Part shown: positions 36,500 through 46,514 of the stretch, piece after piece | Position numbering within the stretch: position 1 is the stretch's first letter | How the letters are laid out: each line of letters begins with the position of its first letter | Assembly: GCF_013369385.1 (NCBI RefSeq) | Contig: NZ_SZTO01000003.1 | Location: forward strand, 124,001-188,000 | Direction of reading: 5' to 3' | Source of the DNA: Vibrio sp. 05-20-BW147 | Lineage (GTDB): Bacteria > Pseudomonadota > Gammaproteobacteria > Enterobacterales > Vibrionaceae | Length of the DNA stretch: 64,000 bases | Made by a program: the position numbers and the translations under genes | The notes under the pieces: generated by a model | What the model was told of the DNA's origin: nothing | Database searches by the model: none | The model's input: only the letters and a program-made list of their open reading frames with translations

Positions 36500-37714
36500 C
36501 TACTGACGATAACTGTGTAAGAAGCGTTCAAAGCGCCCAATCGCGGTTTCGAGATCTTCGATGTGTGGTAGAGTGACAATGCGGAAGTGATCTGGTTTTG
36601 GCCAGTTAAAGCCAGTGCCTTGTACAAGGAGCACTTTTTCTTGAACCAGAAAATCGTAAACCATCTTTTGGTCATCTTTAATGTTGTATTTTTTCGCGTC
36701 GATCTTAGGGAAAAGATACATTGCGCCTTTCGGTTTCACACATGAAACGCCAGGGACTTGGTTGATCAGCTCCCAAGCGCGATCACGTTGCTCCAATAAA
36801 CGACCGCCAGGTAAGATCAATTCATTGATGCTCTGATAGCCCCCCAAGGCAGTTTGAATCGCGTGTTGCATTGGTACGTTAGCGCACAGGCGCATCGAAG
36901 CCAGCATGTCCAAACCGTTAACATAGCCTTGCGCTAAATGTTTTGGTCCGGTCATAAACATCCAACCACCGCGGAAACCACAAACACGATAGGCTTTTGA
37001 GAGGCCATTAAAGGTCATCACCAGCACATCATCCGTTAAGGTCGCGACTGAGGTGTGAACCGCTCCGTCGTACAACACCTTGTCGTAGATTTCATCGGCG
37101 AAAATCATCAGCTTGTGTTGACGCGCGATCTCGATCACTTCCAGTAGAAAATCGCGGCTGTAGACGGCACCCGTTGGGTTGTTTGGGTTGATAAGCACAA
37201 TACCACGAGTTTTGGGCGTGATCTTCTTGCGCATGTCGTCAAGGTCAGGATACCAGTCTGCTTGTTCGTCACATAAATAATGTACTGCCTTACCACCAGA
37301 AAGTGCGACGGCAGCTGTCCATAGTGGATAGTCTGGTGCTGGGACCAGCATCTCGTCACCGTTGTTAAGCAATGCTTGCATGGCCATTACGATCAGTTCA
37401 GAAACACCGTTACCAATGTAAACGTCTTCCACATCGAGAGAGCGAATCCCTTTGCGCTGATAATGCTGAACAACGGCCTTACGCGCTGAATAGATGCCTT
37501 TAGAATCACAGTAACCTTGCGACGTAGGCAGGTTGCGAATCACATCGACCAAAATTTCATCAGGGGCGTCAAAGCCAAATGGGGCGGGGTTTCCAATATT
37601 TAGCTTAAGGATTTTATGCCCCTCTTCCTCCATGCGCTTAGCATGTTTGAGTACCGGCCCCCTGATGTCATAGCAGACATTGTCGAGTTTTGACGACATC
37701 CCAATATTTTGCAT
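36500..37714 (-). CDS. alaA: Glutamate-pyruvate aminotransferase AlaA
   Basis: PLP enzyme that makes alanine from pyruvate and glutamate. The 404 residues match E. coli AlaA (YfbQ, 405). The PLP-binding lysine is K240 in NGLSKAYRVCGFRGGW; other fold-type-I marks are LINPNNPTGAVYS and FADEIYDKVLYDG. It is the first gene of the alaA-yfbR-dGTPase run and diverges from menF across a 232-bp AT-rich gap. In E. coli it responds to Lrp; I see no clear Lrp site here. Confidence 0.95.
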   Translation of the reverse strand: MQNIGMSSKLDNVCYDIRGPVLKHAKRMEEEGHKILKLNIGNPAPFGFDAPDEILVDVIRNLPTSQGYCDSKGIYSARKAVVQHYQRKGIRSLDVEDVYIGNGVSELIVMAMQALLNNGDEMLVPAPDYPLWTAAVALSGGKAVHYLCDEQADWYPDLDDMRKKITPKTRGIVLINPNNPTGAVYSRDFLLEVIEIARQHKLMIFADEIYDKVLYDGAVHTSVATLTDDVLVMTFNGLSKAYRVCGFRGGWMFMTGPKHLAQGYVNGLDMLASMRLCANVPMQHAIQTALGGYQSINELILPGGRLLEQRDRAWELINQVPGVSCVKPKGAMYLFPKIDAKKYNIKDDQKMVYDFLVQEKVLLVQGTGFNWPKPDHFRIVTLPHIEDLETAIGRFERFLHSYRQ

Positions 37715-37946
37715 TGTACAATTCCTGAAAATTTGTAAATTTCTTTATTTAAGGATACTAAATTGACATTTTTTAGAATAAAAATCTACACAAAAGTCAA
37801 AATTAGATCTGTGTCGCTATCTTATTGGTGAAACTATTGATGGTAAGGTACGTCTGTTATCACAGGATTCTGCAAAAGATCGCACACAACCTTGATTTGA
37901 TCTGGGTCTATCAATAGAGTAACCGCAGTTATTCTTTATCCTCTAA

Positions 37947-39269
37947 ATGTTCGAGGTTGTTTTGTCACATTTCCATCAAGCCATAACTACTCTCATTGAA
38001 CGTGTCAAAAATGCCAAGGATGACGAGACTCGTCTGGTCGAGCTTTTAACTACAAAACCTACATTTGCGTTCATTGACTGGCTTGAAGCCCAGCCGGTTT
38101 TTCCCAAATTTTATTGGCAATCACGCGATACCCGAGAAGAAGTTGTTGCATTAGGACAGTTGCACACTTTTGTTGACCCTGGGCCAGCTTACGCCATTTT
38201 GTCCCCAGGACAGCGTGTCTGGGGAGGACGATCCTTTGATGGAAGTAGCGAAAAGAACCGTCGCTGTATGCCTTCTTTTTTCTTTTTACCTCAAGTGGAA
38301 CTGATTCGTTTAGACGACAAATGGTCGCTTGCGGTGAACGTCGCGGGTGATAAGTCTCGAGTTCTTGCCTCTTTAAAGAAGCTAACATCCGACGCCAAGT
38401 TGTTAGTGCCACTCACCGCTCATATTCAATGCATCGAGCACATCCCTGAACGAGCGGGGTGGTGTGACTTGGTGAGCAAAGTGCTTGAAGGTATTGAGTC
38501 GGACGCATTTAAAAAAGTGGTTCTGGCACGTAAAACAACGGTGCATTTAGACTCTGCGCTGTGCGCGGCGCAGTTGCTTAAGGCAAGTTATCTGCAAAAT
38601 CACCACAGTTTTCACTTTATGCTGAGTCTCGACAGTAAACACAGTTTCATCGGCTCAACACCAGAGAGACTTTACTTGCGTCAAGGGCAAGAGTTGTATA
38701 CCGAAGCATTGGCGGGCACCATTGGTCGTGGCCACAACGCTACGCAAGATATGGAACTGGCCAGTTGGCTTTCACAGGATGTCAAAAATCTGAATGAAAA
38801 CCAGTATGTGGTTGACGATATCGTTGATCGCCTTACACCTCATGCTGCGAGTGTAGAGGTTGAGTCTGAAGCGCGTTTAGTGCGCCTGCGTAAAGTTCAG
38901 CATCTGAAGCGCAATATTCATGCTCAGTTGAAGGCGGGAGTCAATGGCGTTCAACTGCTCTCGGCTTTACAACCAACCGCGGCGGTTGCAGGATTGCCTC
39001 GTCAAGAGTCCATGCAGTTTATTGTTGACAATGAACCGTTTGCGCGCGGCTGGTACGCAGGTTCTGTGGGTTACATCAGTCATGAAAAAGCGGAGTTTTG
39101 TGTCGCTATTCGCAGCGCTTTGATTGTTGATGATTCCCTTCAGCTCTTTGCTGGCGCCGGTATTGTGCCGGGCTCGATTGCAGAACACGAGTGGAGTGAG
39201 TTAGATAAAAAGATGTCGACTTTACTCTCCCTCATTTCGGAAAACCCGCCATTAGGAGTGGCTTCATGA
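37947..39269 (+). CDS. menF: Isochorismate synthase MenF
   Basis: Converts chorismate to isochorismate, the first step of menaquinone synthesis. A chorismate-binding (anthranilate-synthase-like) enzyme of 440 residues with KKVVLARKTTV, TPERLYLRQGQELYTEALAGT, and the C-terminal HLKRNIHAQL, LHPTAAV-like ALQPTAAVAGLPR and RGWYAGSVGYI blocks. The ATG at 37947 has no Shine-Dalgarno; an internal TTG at 37962 follows GAGG by 5 nt and would give a protein five residues shorter. It overlaps menD by 4 bp (ATGA). Confidence 0.95.
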   Translation: MFEVVLSHFHQAITTLIERVKNAKDDETRLVELLTTKPTFAFIDWLEAQPVFPKFYWQSRDTREEVVALGQLHTFVDPGPAYAILSPGQRVWGGRSFDGSSEKNRRCMPSFFFLPQVELIRLDDKWSLAVNVAGDKSRVLASLKKLTSDAKLLVPLTAHIQCIEHIPERAGWCDLVSKVLEGIESDAFKKVVLARKTTVHLDSALCAAQLLKASYLQNHHSFHFMLSLDSKHSFIGSTPERLYLRQGQELYTEALAGTIGRGHNATQDMELASWLSQDVKNLNENQYVVDDIVDRLTPHAASVEVESEARLVRLRKVQHLKRNIHAQLKAGVNGVQLLSALQPTAAVAGLPRQESMQFIVDNEPFARGWYAGSVGYISHEKAEFCVAIRSALIVDDSLQLFAGAGIVPGSIAEHEWSELDKKMSTLLSLISENPPLGVAS

Positions 39270-40972
39270 GTCACGATCAAGCCGTATTAAATCGGATTTG
39301 GTGTGAAACACTGCTTGAGGAGCTCTATCGTCACGGTGTTCGAGATGTGTGTGTTGCGCCGGGTTCGCGTTCCACCCCATTAACCTTAGAGGCCAATGCG
39401 CATCCTGATCTCAAACTGCATACACATTTTGACGAAAGAGGGCTCGGTTTTCTGGCGTTGGGTTTAGCGAAAGCCAGTGAACGTCCAGTCGCGGTGGTGG
39501 TGACTTCTGGCACTGCTGTCGCAAACTTGTTACCTGCCGTTGCCGAGGCGGGTTTGACGGGAGAGAAACTGGTGCTGCTCACCGCAGACCGACCGATAGA
39601 ACGTGTGGGATGCGGGGCCAATCAAGCTATCGCACAACAAGGTATTTTTTCGTCACACGTGAGTGGTTCGTTAAACCTCCCAAGCCCAACGTTGCAAACA
39701 CCTTTGAGCTGGCTACTCACCTCGGTGGATCAATTGATGCAGCAGCAGGTGAGTTCCGGTCACGCTGTGCACATTAATTGTCCGTTCCCTGAGCCACTCT
39801 ATTCTTCACAGGAGAAATCGATTTACCAATCGTATCTGGATACTGTTGCAGCGTGGAGAATGAACGAAGAAACCTACTGTCAACAAGTGACGATGCCAAG
39901 CGCGGTAACAATTGCTGCGCAAGAAGTGGAAAATCGCAAGGGGCTTGTGATTATTGGTAGTGTGCCACGCGATCAAGCTCTACACGCCTATCGATTTGCT
40001 CAGTTAATGGGATGGCCAGTGCTCTGTGACCCTCAATCGGGGTTGACATCCTCATGGAGTGGTTTTGATATTTGGCTACAGAATGCCAGCGCGGCGTCAT
40101 GGTTATCGCAAACCGATTTGGTGGTGCAATTTGGTAGCAGAATCGTTTCCAAACGTTTGAACCATTGGCTAGAGAAACAAATTTCGCCTGAGTGTGACTA
40201 TTGGTATGTCTCTGAACAACGATATCGCAACAACCAAGCGCATTTGCCTCAGCGACACTATGTTTGTCGAGCTGAGCTTTGGGTTTGCACGCTACTGAGT
40301 GATGGGGTCCCGGCATCCTTGTTTTCAGGATGGGGTGATGAGCTAACAAGATTTAGTTCTGGCGTGATGGCTTGTGCAAACGACATTTCGATGCAGTCGC
40401 TCTCCGAGTTAGCGATTGCTCACCAACTCGCGAAAATGCTCGGGTCGGCAGACCTGTTTTTGGGCAATAGTCTCTTTGTTCGCTTGGTCGATATGGTGGC
40501 CCAGTTGCAGAAAGTTGAGGTTTTTTCCAACCGAGGCGCATCAGGTATCGATGGTTTGTTTGCGACCGCTTGTGGCGTGCAACGTGCGAGGAAAAAGCCA
40601 ATGCTACTGATGATTGGCGATACCTCTGCGCTCTACGATCTTAATTCTTTAGCACTCTATACGCATTTAACAACACCGGTCGTCATTATTGTTACCAACA
40701 ACGATGGTGGCGCGATTTTCGATTTGTTACCTGTCCCTGAACAGCAGAAACAAGCGCTTTATCAAATGCCGCATGGATACCAGTTTGAATATGCCGCCAA
40801 ACAGTTTGGGCTTGCTTACCGGCAACCTGATAGTTGGTCTGCACTGCATTCTATCGTCAATACTCACTTTGAGTCGGGTAGTGGGACACTGTTGGTGGAA
40901 GTGATTACGCCGCCAAACCAAGCGTCACAGCACATTAAACAATTGGCTGATCATGTCCGTGCTCTCGTTTAA
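39266..40972 (+). CDS. menD: SEPHCHC synthase MenD (thiamine-diphosphate enzyme)
   Basis: Joins isochorismate and 2-oxoglutarate to make SEPHCHC. The 568 residues show the three-domain ThDP fold: [15 protein letters not shown] at the start, [10 protein letters not shown] near residue 420 and the ThDP/Mg motif [12 protein letters not shown] with [12 protein letters not shown]. It has AGGAG before its start, which lies in the end of menF, and it overlaps menH by 20 bp. Tight overlaps along menF-menD-menH imply one transcript with coupled translation. Confidence 0.96.
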   Translation: MSHDQAVLNRIWCETLLEELYRHGVRDVCVAPGSRSTPLTLEANAHPDLKLHTHFDERGLGFLALGLAKASERPVAVVVTSGTAVANLLPAVAEAGLTGEKLVLLTADRPIERVGCGANQAIAQQGIFSSHVSGSLNLPSPTLQTPLSWLLTSVDQLMQQQVSSGHAVHINCPFPEPLYSSQEKSIYQSYLDTVAAWRMNEETYCQQVTMPSAVTIAAQEVENRKGLVIIGSVPRDQALHAYRFAQLMGWPVLCDPQSGLTSSWSGFDIWLQNASAASWLSQTDLVVQFGSRIVSKRLNHWLEKQISPECDYWYVSEQRYRNNQAHLPQRHYVCRAELWVCTLLSDGVPASLFSGWGDELTRFSSGVMACANDISMQSLSELAIAHQLAKMLGSADLFLGNSLFVRLVDMVAQLQKVEVFSNRGASGIDGLFATACGVQRARKKPMLLMIGDTSALYDLNSLALYTHLTTPVVIIVTNNDGGAIFDLLPVPEQQKQALYQMPHGYQFEYAAKQFGLAYRQPDSWSALHSIVNTHFESGSGTLLVEVITPPNQASQHIKQLADHVRALV

Positions 40973-41744
40973 TTATCTGCAAGGCAATGGTGATGACCGT
41001 TCGCCCGTGTTGGTATTTCTGCACGGATTATTGGGCAGTGCGGAAGATTGGCGTGCCACGCGATGTTCACTCAAAGCGTATCCAACCCTAACGATTGACC
41101 TTGCAGGGCATGGCCAAAGTGTTGGCATTGCCCCAAGTTGTGCTGCGGAGAGTGCAGAGCAAGTGGCGACGGTGATTGAGCAGCAATTGGCCCAACGCCC
41201 ATGTATTCTCATTGGTTATTCAATGGGAGGCCGAATTGTCATGCAGGGGCTTGTTGAGAACGCCTTTGCCGCACTGAATCTACGCGGAGCTTTGATTGAA
41301 GGCGGCAATTTTGGTTTAGTCAGTGAGCAAGAAAAGCAGCAACGCTGGATCAGTGATAGCCATTGGGCGAAGCGATTTCGTGAAGAGCCCATTGAACAGG
41401 TATTAGCCGATTGGTATCAGCAAGGGGTATTTTCTTCACTAAACCATGCGCAAAAACAAACCTTGATAGCAAAACGAAGTGCTAATCTTGGTGCGTCAGT
41501 CGCGGAGATGCTATTAGCCACTTCTTTGGCGAAGCAACCGAATCTTTTGCCTCAGTTGCAACGCTCTAGCGTGCCTTTGCACTATGTATGCGGCGAAAAA
41601 GACACAAAATTTCAAGAACTAGCGAGGCAGAGTGGCTTGTCCTGCTCGATAGTTGACAATGCGGGCCACAATGTCCATCAAGAGCAGCCTAACGCTTTTG
41701 CTGACATCGTCCGTGCGTTTATTCATTCGGTTTATCAACGATAA
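40953..41744 (+). CDS. menH: SHCHC synthase MenH (alpha/beta hydrolase)
   Basis: Eliminates pyruvate from SEPHCHC to give SHCHC. Alpha/beta-hydrolase of 263 residues with the nucleophile S90 in GYSMGG, the [11 protein letters not shown] oxyanion region and the late histidine in [11 protein letters not shown]. It starts inside menD and ends 25 bp before menB. The start has only a weak Shine-Dalgarno, consistent with reinitiation from menD. Confidence 0.93.
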   Translation: MSVLSFNYLQGNGDDRSPVLVFLHGLLGSAEDWRATRCSLKAYPTLTIDLAGHGQSVGIAPSCAAESAEQVATVIEQQLAQRPCILIGYSMGGRIVMQGLVENAFAALNLRGALIEGGNFGLVSEQEKQQRWISDSHWAKRFREEPIEQVLADWYQQGVFSSLNHAQKQTLIAKRSANLGASVAEMLLATSLAKQPNLLPQLQRSSVPLHYVCGEKDTKFQELARQSGLSCSIVDNAGHNVHQEQPNAFADIVRAFIHSVYQR

Positions 41745-41769
41745 ACACATTAGAACAATGGGAACCACC

Positions 41770-42636
41770 ATGGCTAAAACAGTAGGCATCACTGAAGCAG
41801 AACTTTACGCACCAGTTCATTGGAATGACTGTAGTGCGCCCTATGAAGATATTCAGTACCACAAGTCGGAAGACGGCATTGCAAAAATCACCATTGCACG
41901 GCCTCAAGTGCGTAATGCATTTCGCCCGCAAACCGTCAAAGAAATGATCCAAGCACTGGCGGATGCTCGCTATGACTCTAACGTGGGCGTGATCATTTTG
42001 ACCGGTCTCGGCGAAGACGCGTTCTGCTCTGGCGGTGACCAAAAGATCCGCGGCGATTACGGCGGCTATAAAGATGACTCTGGTGTTCACCACCTGAATG
42101 TTCTTGATTTCCAACGTGATATTCGTACTTGTCCAAAACCTGTAATCGCTTCTGTAGCAGGCTGGGCGGTTGGTGGTGGCCACGTGCTTCATATGATGTG
42201 TGACTTAACCATCGCGGCTGAAAACGCGCAATTTGGTCAAACTGGACCAAAAGTGGGCTCGTTTGATGGCGGTTGGGGTGCGTCATACATGGCACGTATT
42301 GTCGGACAGAAAAAAGCACGTGAGATTTGGTTCCTATGTCGTTTTTATGACGCTCAAGAAGCGTTGGATATGGGGCTAGTGAACACGGTCGTCCCTGTAG
42401 AAGAATTAGAGAAAGAAACCGTACGTTGGTGTCGTGAAGTACTTCAGCACAGCCCGATGGCACTACGTTGCTTGAAAGCGGCATTGAATGCTGACTGCGA
42501 TGGTCAAGCGGGTCTTCAAGAGCTGGCGGGCAACGCCACAATGATGTTCTATATGACGGATGAAGGACAAGAAGGGCGCAATGCGTTCAACGAAAAACGT
42601 CGTCCAGACTTCAATAAGTTTCCACGCAACCCTTAA
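41770..42636 (+). CDS. menB: 1,4-dihydroxy-2-naphthoyl-CoA synthase MenB
   Basis: Crotonase-family enzyme that closes the second ring of the naphthoquinone from O-succinylbenzoyl-CoA. At 288 residues it is nearly identical in layout to E. coli MenB (285): [53 protein letters not shown] and [20 protein letters not shown] chose ATG 41770 (GGGAA upstream); the frame stays open into menH but that extension is not family sequence. ATG 41758 is a possible alternative. It is followed by a hairpin, then menC. Confidence 0.96.
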   Translation: MAKTVGITEAELYAPVHWNDCSAPYEDIQYHKSEDGIAKITIARPQVRNAFRPQTVKEMIQALADARYDSNVGVIILTGLGEDAFCSGGDQKIRGDYGGYKDDSGVHHLNVLDFQRDIRTCPKPVIASVAGWAVGGGHVLHMMCDLTIAAENAQFGQTGPKVGSFDGGWGASYMARIVGQKKAREIWFLCRFYDAQEALDMGLVNTVVPVEELEKETVRWCREVLQHSPMALRCLKAALNADCDGQAGLQELAGNATMMFYMTDEGQEGRNAFNEKRRPDFNKFPRNP

Positions 42637-42656
42637 TTTTCTTCCCAATGTGAGAG

Positions 42657-42687
42657 CGATGCAGAGGCACAGAATCTGCATCGTTTA
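42657..42687 (+). terminator. Hairpin between menB and menC
   Basis: Perfect 9-bp stem CGATGCAGA / TCTGCATCG with a 9-nt loop followed by TTTAG. It splits the cluster into menFDHB and menCE and is probably a partial terminator. Confidence 0.55.
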
Positions 42688-42775
42688 GGGACTTTTCTTT
42701 GCGATTGACGGTCTCATTCATAAAGAGTCTGACTTTCAGTAAAGCAATTTGTCGATGAAGTATTAAGGGACAGCT

Positions 42776-43765
42776 ATGAAATCAGCCAAACTGTACCGCT
42801 ACACCTTGCCAATGGACAGCGGTGTTGTGCTAAGAGATGAGAAACTGACGGAGCGTGTTGGCTACATTATTGAGCTGAACATGAACGGTCAAAAAGGGTA
42901 TGGCGAAGTTGCACCATTACCAGGATTTAGCTTAGAGACCATAGAAGAAGCGGGCATTGAAGCGCAAGCTCAGCTTGAGCTGTGGATGAACACCGATCAC
43001 CCCATCGATTACGACGCCTTGCTGCCTTCCGTTGCGTTCGGTCTTTCTACCGCGATGTATGAGTTGGAAGGGAAGTTGCCTCGCGACGGGCACTATTTGC
43101 CCGCGCCACTTTGTACTGGCGATCCCGATGAACTCATTCCGGTATTGAATGCGATGCAAGGTGAGAAAGTCGCCAAAGTCAAAGTGGGTTTGTACGAACC
43201 AATTCGTGATGGCATGCTGGTCAACTTGTTCTTGGAAAGCATCCCAGATCTCACACTGCGACTGGATGCCAATCGTGCTTGGACGCCAGAAAAGGCGCAG
43301 CAATTTGCCAAGTACATCACCCCCTCTTTGCGTCAGCGAATCGTGTTTATCGAAGAGCCCTGCCAAAAGCCCGGAGATAGCCTCTCTTTTGCTATCAACA
43401 CCGGGATTGCGATTGCATGGGATGAAACCTTACAACACGCGCTGCACCGACCTGACTTTGCGCTTGACGATCTCACGGGCGTGAAAGCGATCGTCATCAA
43501 ACCAACGTTGATCGGTTCATTGCCTCGTTGTATTGCGCTGATCAAAAAAGCACACTCTTTGGGCATCAAAGCGGTCATCAGTTCAAGTATCGAATCAAGT
43601 TTAGGGCTTACCCAGTTAGCGCGTTTTGCCAAATGGCAGTTGCCTGACGTGACGCCGGGCTTGGACACCATAAGTTTGTTCCAATCGCAGTTAATGGTGG
43701 GATGGCCGAAATGCTCGCTGCCGATCGCCCCGTTAGAAGAACAGCAATTGGTGTGGCATTCATAA
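42776..43765 (+). CDS. menC: o-Succinylbenzoate synthase MenC
   Basis: Enolase-superfamily dehydratase that turns SHCHC into o-succinylbenzoate. The 329 residues carry the catalytic KVKVG lysine, metal ligands in LRLDANRAW, FIEEPC and AWDETL, and the second lysine in AIVIKPTLIGS. AAGGGA lies 5 nt before the ATG. It overlaps menE by one base (TAATG). A 139-bp gap and a hairpin set it apart from menB, so it may have extra control. Confidence 0.94.
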   Translation: MKSAKLYRYTLPMDSGVVLRDEKLTERVGYIIELNMNGQKGYGEVAPLPGFSLETIEEAGIEAQAQLELWMNTDHPIDYDALLPSVAFGLSTAMYELEGKLPRDGHYLPAPLCTGDPDELIPVLNAMQGEKVAKVKVGLYEPIRDGMLVNLFLESIPDLTLRLDANRAWTPEKAQQFAKYITPSLRQRIVFIEEPCQKPGDSLSFAINTGIAIAWDETLQHALHRPDFALDDLTGVKAIVIKPTLIGSLPRCIALIKKAHSLGIKAVISSSIESSLGLTQLARFAKWQLPDVTPGLDTISLFQSQLMVGWPKCSLPIAPLEEQQLVWHS

Positions 43766-45195
43766 TGGGTGAAACGGCGTTGGTCAGAAAACAACCATTG
43801 TGGAAGTGTTGGGCTCAGCAGAGCCCATTTTCTATGGCGCTCAACTCATCGCGTTATCAATTCAACTGGCAACAACTGAACGACGAGATTGAACGTTTAG
43901 CGGCGGTTCTTGGTGCGCAAGGGGTGACTCGTGGAGATGTCATCACTCTGCTGGGTAAAAACCATGTTGATATGGTGCTTATCTTGCTCGCTGCGCATCA
44001 ACTGGGGGCTGTGGTGGCGATCACCATGCCGCAATCAATAGCAATGTTCTCAGCAAAGCTTGATACGCTTTACCGTGAGCAGCAAACGCGTTTTATTTGG
44101 CTTGATCCTAACGTTGATGGGCGGACCCGCTCGGCTTGCTCTCACGATCGTCGTAATGTGCTGCTAGAAATCTCACTCGCCTCGGATCATCTTAACTCGG
44201 TGTCTAGCAATCACGTTTGCGATTATCGCGCTGATCAACTTGCTACCATCATTTTTACCTCTGGTTCCACGGGCAATCCCAAAGCGGTGGCTCATACTCA
44301 TCGGCAGCATTTCGCATCAGCACAAGGATTGTTAGAAGAGTTCTGTTTTACTCAGCAGGATACGTGGTTGCTCTCCCTGCCGTTGTATCATGTTTCTGGC
44401 ATGGCTATTGTTTATCGCTGGTTGTTGGCTGGCGCATGTTTGAAAGTGGGGCATGGCACTTTTTCTGAGGACATTCAAGGGGTGACCCACGCGTCTCTCG
44501 TCGCGACTCAGTTGAAGCGCCTGCTTGATGACAACACGCCTTTGCAACTGAGCTATGTTTTGCTGGGGGGGAGCCATGTGGAGCATGCCTTGGTCCGAGC
44601 GGCGCAGCGTAAAGGAATAGAGACCTGGCTAGGCTATGGCATGACAGAGGCCGCTTCAACCGTGACCGCCAAGCAGATCGACAGCGTGAGCAACGCTGGG
44701 CATCTATTGAAAAATCGAGCACTGCAACTGATTGGTCAGCGCATTTATATCGGTGGTGAAACCTTGGCAGAAGGCTATTTCTTTCAGGGTAGCTTAACGA
44801 CACTGGTGGATGAGCATGGGTGGTTTGACAGTAAAGATTTAGGCGTGTGGCAAGGTGAGGAGCTAAAGATCATCGGCCGTGCGGACAATCAGTTTATCTC
44901 TGGCGGGGAAAACATCCATTGTGAAGAGATTGAAGCGGTGCTAAACGAGATTGAAGGTGTGGAACAGAGTATCGTGGTTCCCATGCCCGATGCGGAATTT
45001 GGCTATCGGCCGGTTGCTGTCATTCAAGCGCCATTGCTAGCAAACAGAGCGCAGTATGAGCAACACTTAAAAGAGAGACTGCAAAAGTTTAAGTGGCCAG
45101 TCGCCTATTACTTAATGCCTGAGGCGTTACTGAAGGAAGGGATTAAAGTCTCGCGGCAAGCCGTTAAAGTATGGCTGGAAAATCAACTTAGTTGA
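43765..45195 (+). CDS. menE: o-Succinylbenzoate-CoA ligase MenE
   Basis: ANL-family ligase that makes O-succinylbenzoyl-CoA using ATP. The 476-residue enzyme has the P-loop IIFTSGSTGNPKAVAHTH, GYGMTEAAS and the hinge region WFDSKDLGVW...IIGRADNQFISGGENI. I chose ATG 43765, which shares its A with the menC stop codon; the frame remains open 21 codons upstream inside menC but without family match. It is the last men gene here; menA and ubiE-type genes are not in the window. Confidence 0.94.
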   Translation: MGETALVRKQPLWKCWAQQSPFSMALNSSRYQFNWQQLNDEIERLAAVLGAQGVTRGDVITLLGKNHVDMVLILLAAHQLGAVVAITMPQSIAMFSAKLDTLYREQQTRFIWLDPNVDGRTRSACSHDRRNVLLEISLASDHLNSVSSNHVCDYRADQLATIIFTSGSTGNPKAVAHTHRQHFASAQGLLEEFCFTQQDTWLLSLPLYHVSGMAIVYRWLLAGACLKVGHGTFSEDIQGVTHASLVATQLKRLLDDNTPLQLSYVLLGGSHVEHALVRAAQRKGIETWLGYGMTEAASTVTAKQIDSVSNAGHLLKNRALQLIGQRIYIGGETLAEGYFFQGSLTTLVDEHGWFDSKDLGVWQGEELKIIGRADNQFISGGENIHCEEIEAVLNEIEGVEQSIVVPMPDAEFGYRPVAVIQAPLLANRAQYEQHLKERLQKFKWPVAYYLMPEALLKEGIKVSRQAVKVWLENQLS

Positions 45196-45291
45196 TTTCG
45201 ACATGAATTAGTCAAAAAGAGAATTTCTCAACCTTATAACCCTCAATCATAATTGCGCATCATATGACAAAGAAAAGGCATAAGGTTGAAG

Positions 45292-45468
45292 ATGGTAAGA
45301 GGGATCTTAATAGCAACGGCAGTTTTGCAGCTCGGTATCGCTTTGCTGAGTGATGGCCTCTATCGCTCTTTGGCAGAATTGACGGCCTTTTTGATTGTTG
45401 TCGCCATCGTTTTTGACTATCGACGCCAAGCAACTACCACTTTGCCTCATTCCCATCACTCAGCTTAA
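45292..45468 (+). CDS. Small two-helix membrane protein, function unknown
   Basis: A 58-residue frame with two hydrophobic stretches (ILIATAVLQLGIALL and LTAFLIVVAIVFDY) joined by a short loop and ending in a His-rich tail (TTLPHSHHSA). ATG 45292 has AAGG 6 nt upstream; a TTG two codons earlier is less likely. It lies 96 bp after menE and converges on the YeiH-type gene. I do not recognise a family. Good Shine-Dalgarno spacing and the membrane pattern argue that it is real, but it is short. Confidence 0.55.
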   Translation: MVRGILIATAVLQLGIALLSDGLYRSLAELTAFLIVVAIVFDYRRQATTTLPHSHHSA

Positions 45469-45478
45469 TTGAGTCAGT

Positions 45479-46414
45479 TTAACGTGTGAGTAACAACCAA
45501 CTGAGCGAAGTGGTGGAGATGACCACCCATAGGCTTAAGCCAAAGATCAGAGGTTTTGCCCCCGCACTTTTCAGCTTCTCAACAGAAATACTGCAACCAA
45601 TCAAAAATAAACACACCACCAGTGCCTGTTTCGCTACCGAGAAAATACCCTGATAGACGCTCTCAAATTGAGGGAAGAGATCGCTAAAGGCGATGGCCAC
45701 GCAATACCAAAAAATGAAGTATGGAAGCACTAACTTGCGCTTACCTTCCTCACCATTTCCGCGAGCAAAGAGAATTGCACTGAGTAGGGCAACGGGAATA
45801 ATCCATAATGCACGGGCAAGTTTTAATGTCGTCGCGGTGGTAAGTGCTTGCTCACCATACGCGGATGCAGCTCCGACGACGGAGGAGGTGTCGTGAATGG
45901 CGATCGCTGCCCAGGTCCCAAAAGTTTGTTGATCCAACGCTAACGCATGTCCAATCACCGGAAAAACAAACAATGCAAGGGAATTAAAAACGAAGACCGT
46001 CGCCAATGCGAGGGCAATCTGTTGATCTTTGGCTTTGATTGCCGGAGCGACTGCCGCAATCGCACTCCCTCCACAAATCGCAGTACCTGCTGAGATAAGG
46101 TAGGCGGTCGTGGTTTCAAGCTTAATCACTTTGGCCACTAAAAAACCAAGTAGCAGGGTACCAGCGATGGTGACCACAATCAGACCGATACCATCAGAGG
46201 TGACGGTAATGGCTTGTTGAAATTGGATACCAAACCCCAAACCAATAATGGAGTAAGACAAGAGCTTTTTAGTGTAAGTCGAAATGGGCAGTTGGGATGG
46301 CACCAACCCCGTGCTTGCGAGCAGAAAACCCAAAACCAATGCTGTGGGGGAAGAGACCCAAGGACTCAGGCAGAGCAATAAAGCGAAAATAAAAGGAAGA
46401 TGCTTACGATTCAA
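45479..46414 (-). CDS. YeiH/UPF0324-family membrane transporter (putative sulfate exporter)
   Basis: Inner-membrane protein of 311 residues with about nine to ten helices. Family blocks are the [14 protein letters not shown] start region, [22 protein letters not shown] and [19 protein letters not shown]. These proteins are annotated as putative sulfate exporters (PSE family), but the substrate is poorly shown. It stands alone, convergent with the small membrane gene. Confidence 0.85.
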   Translation of the reverse strand: MNRKHLPFIFALLLCLSPWVSSPTALVLGFLLASTGLVPSQLPISTYTKKLLSYSIIGLGFGIQFQQAITVTSDGIGLIVVTIAGTLLLGFLVAKVIKLETTTAYLISAGTAICGGSAIAAVAPAIKAKDQQIALALATVFVFNSLALFVFPVIGHALALDQQTFGTWAAIAIHDTSSVVGAASAYGEQALTTATTLKLARALWIIPVALLSAILFARGNGEEGKRKLVLPYFIFWYCVAIAFSDLFPQFESVYQGIFSVAKQALVVCLFLIGCSISVEKLKSAGAKPLIFGLSLWVVISTTSLSWLLLTR

Positions 46415-46489
46415 AGTGATTGCGTTTTATTAAGTGAAAGCGCGAGTATAGCTGAGTCGATGAGATCAGAAAGTCTTAATGATTTGAAC

Positions 46490-46514
46490 AAGCGTTCAGA
46501 TAATCTGAACGCTT
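46490..46514 (-). terminator. Hairpin at the end of the MFS-acyltransferase gene
   Basis: Perfect 11-bp stem AAGCGTTCAGA / TCTGAACGCTT with a TAA loop; the arm overlaps the stop codon. The sequence beyond it on the minus strand is only moderately T-rich. Confidence 0.55.

Noticed and set aside
37897..37914. FNR site TTGAT...ATCAA upstream of menF
   Set aside because: The half-sites are separated by 8 bp, whereas FNR needs 4 bp.
41653..41769. N-terminal extension of MenB by 39 residues
   Set aside because: This stretch is menH sequence in another frame; the family start fits ATG 41770 with a Shine-Dalgarno.
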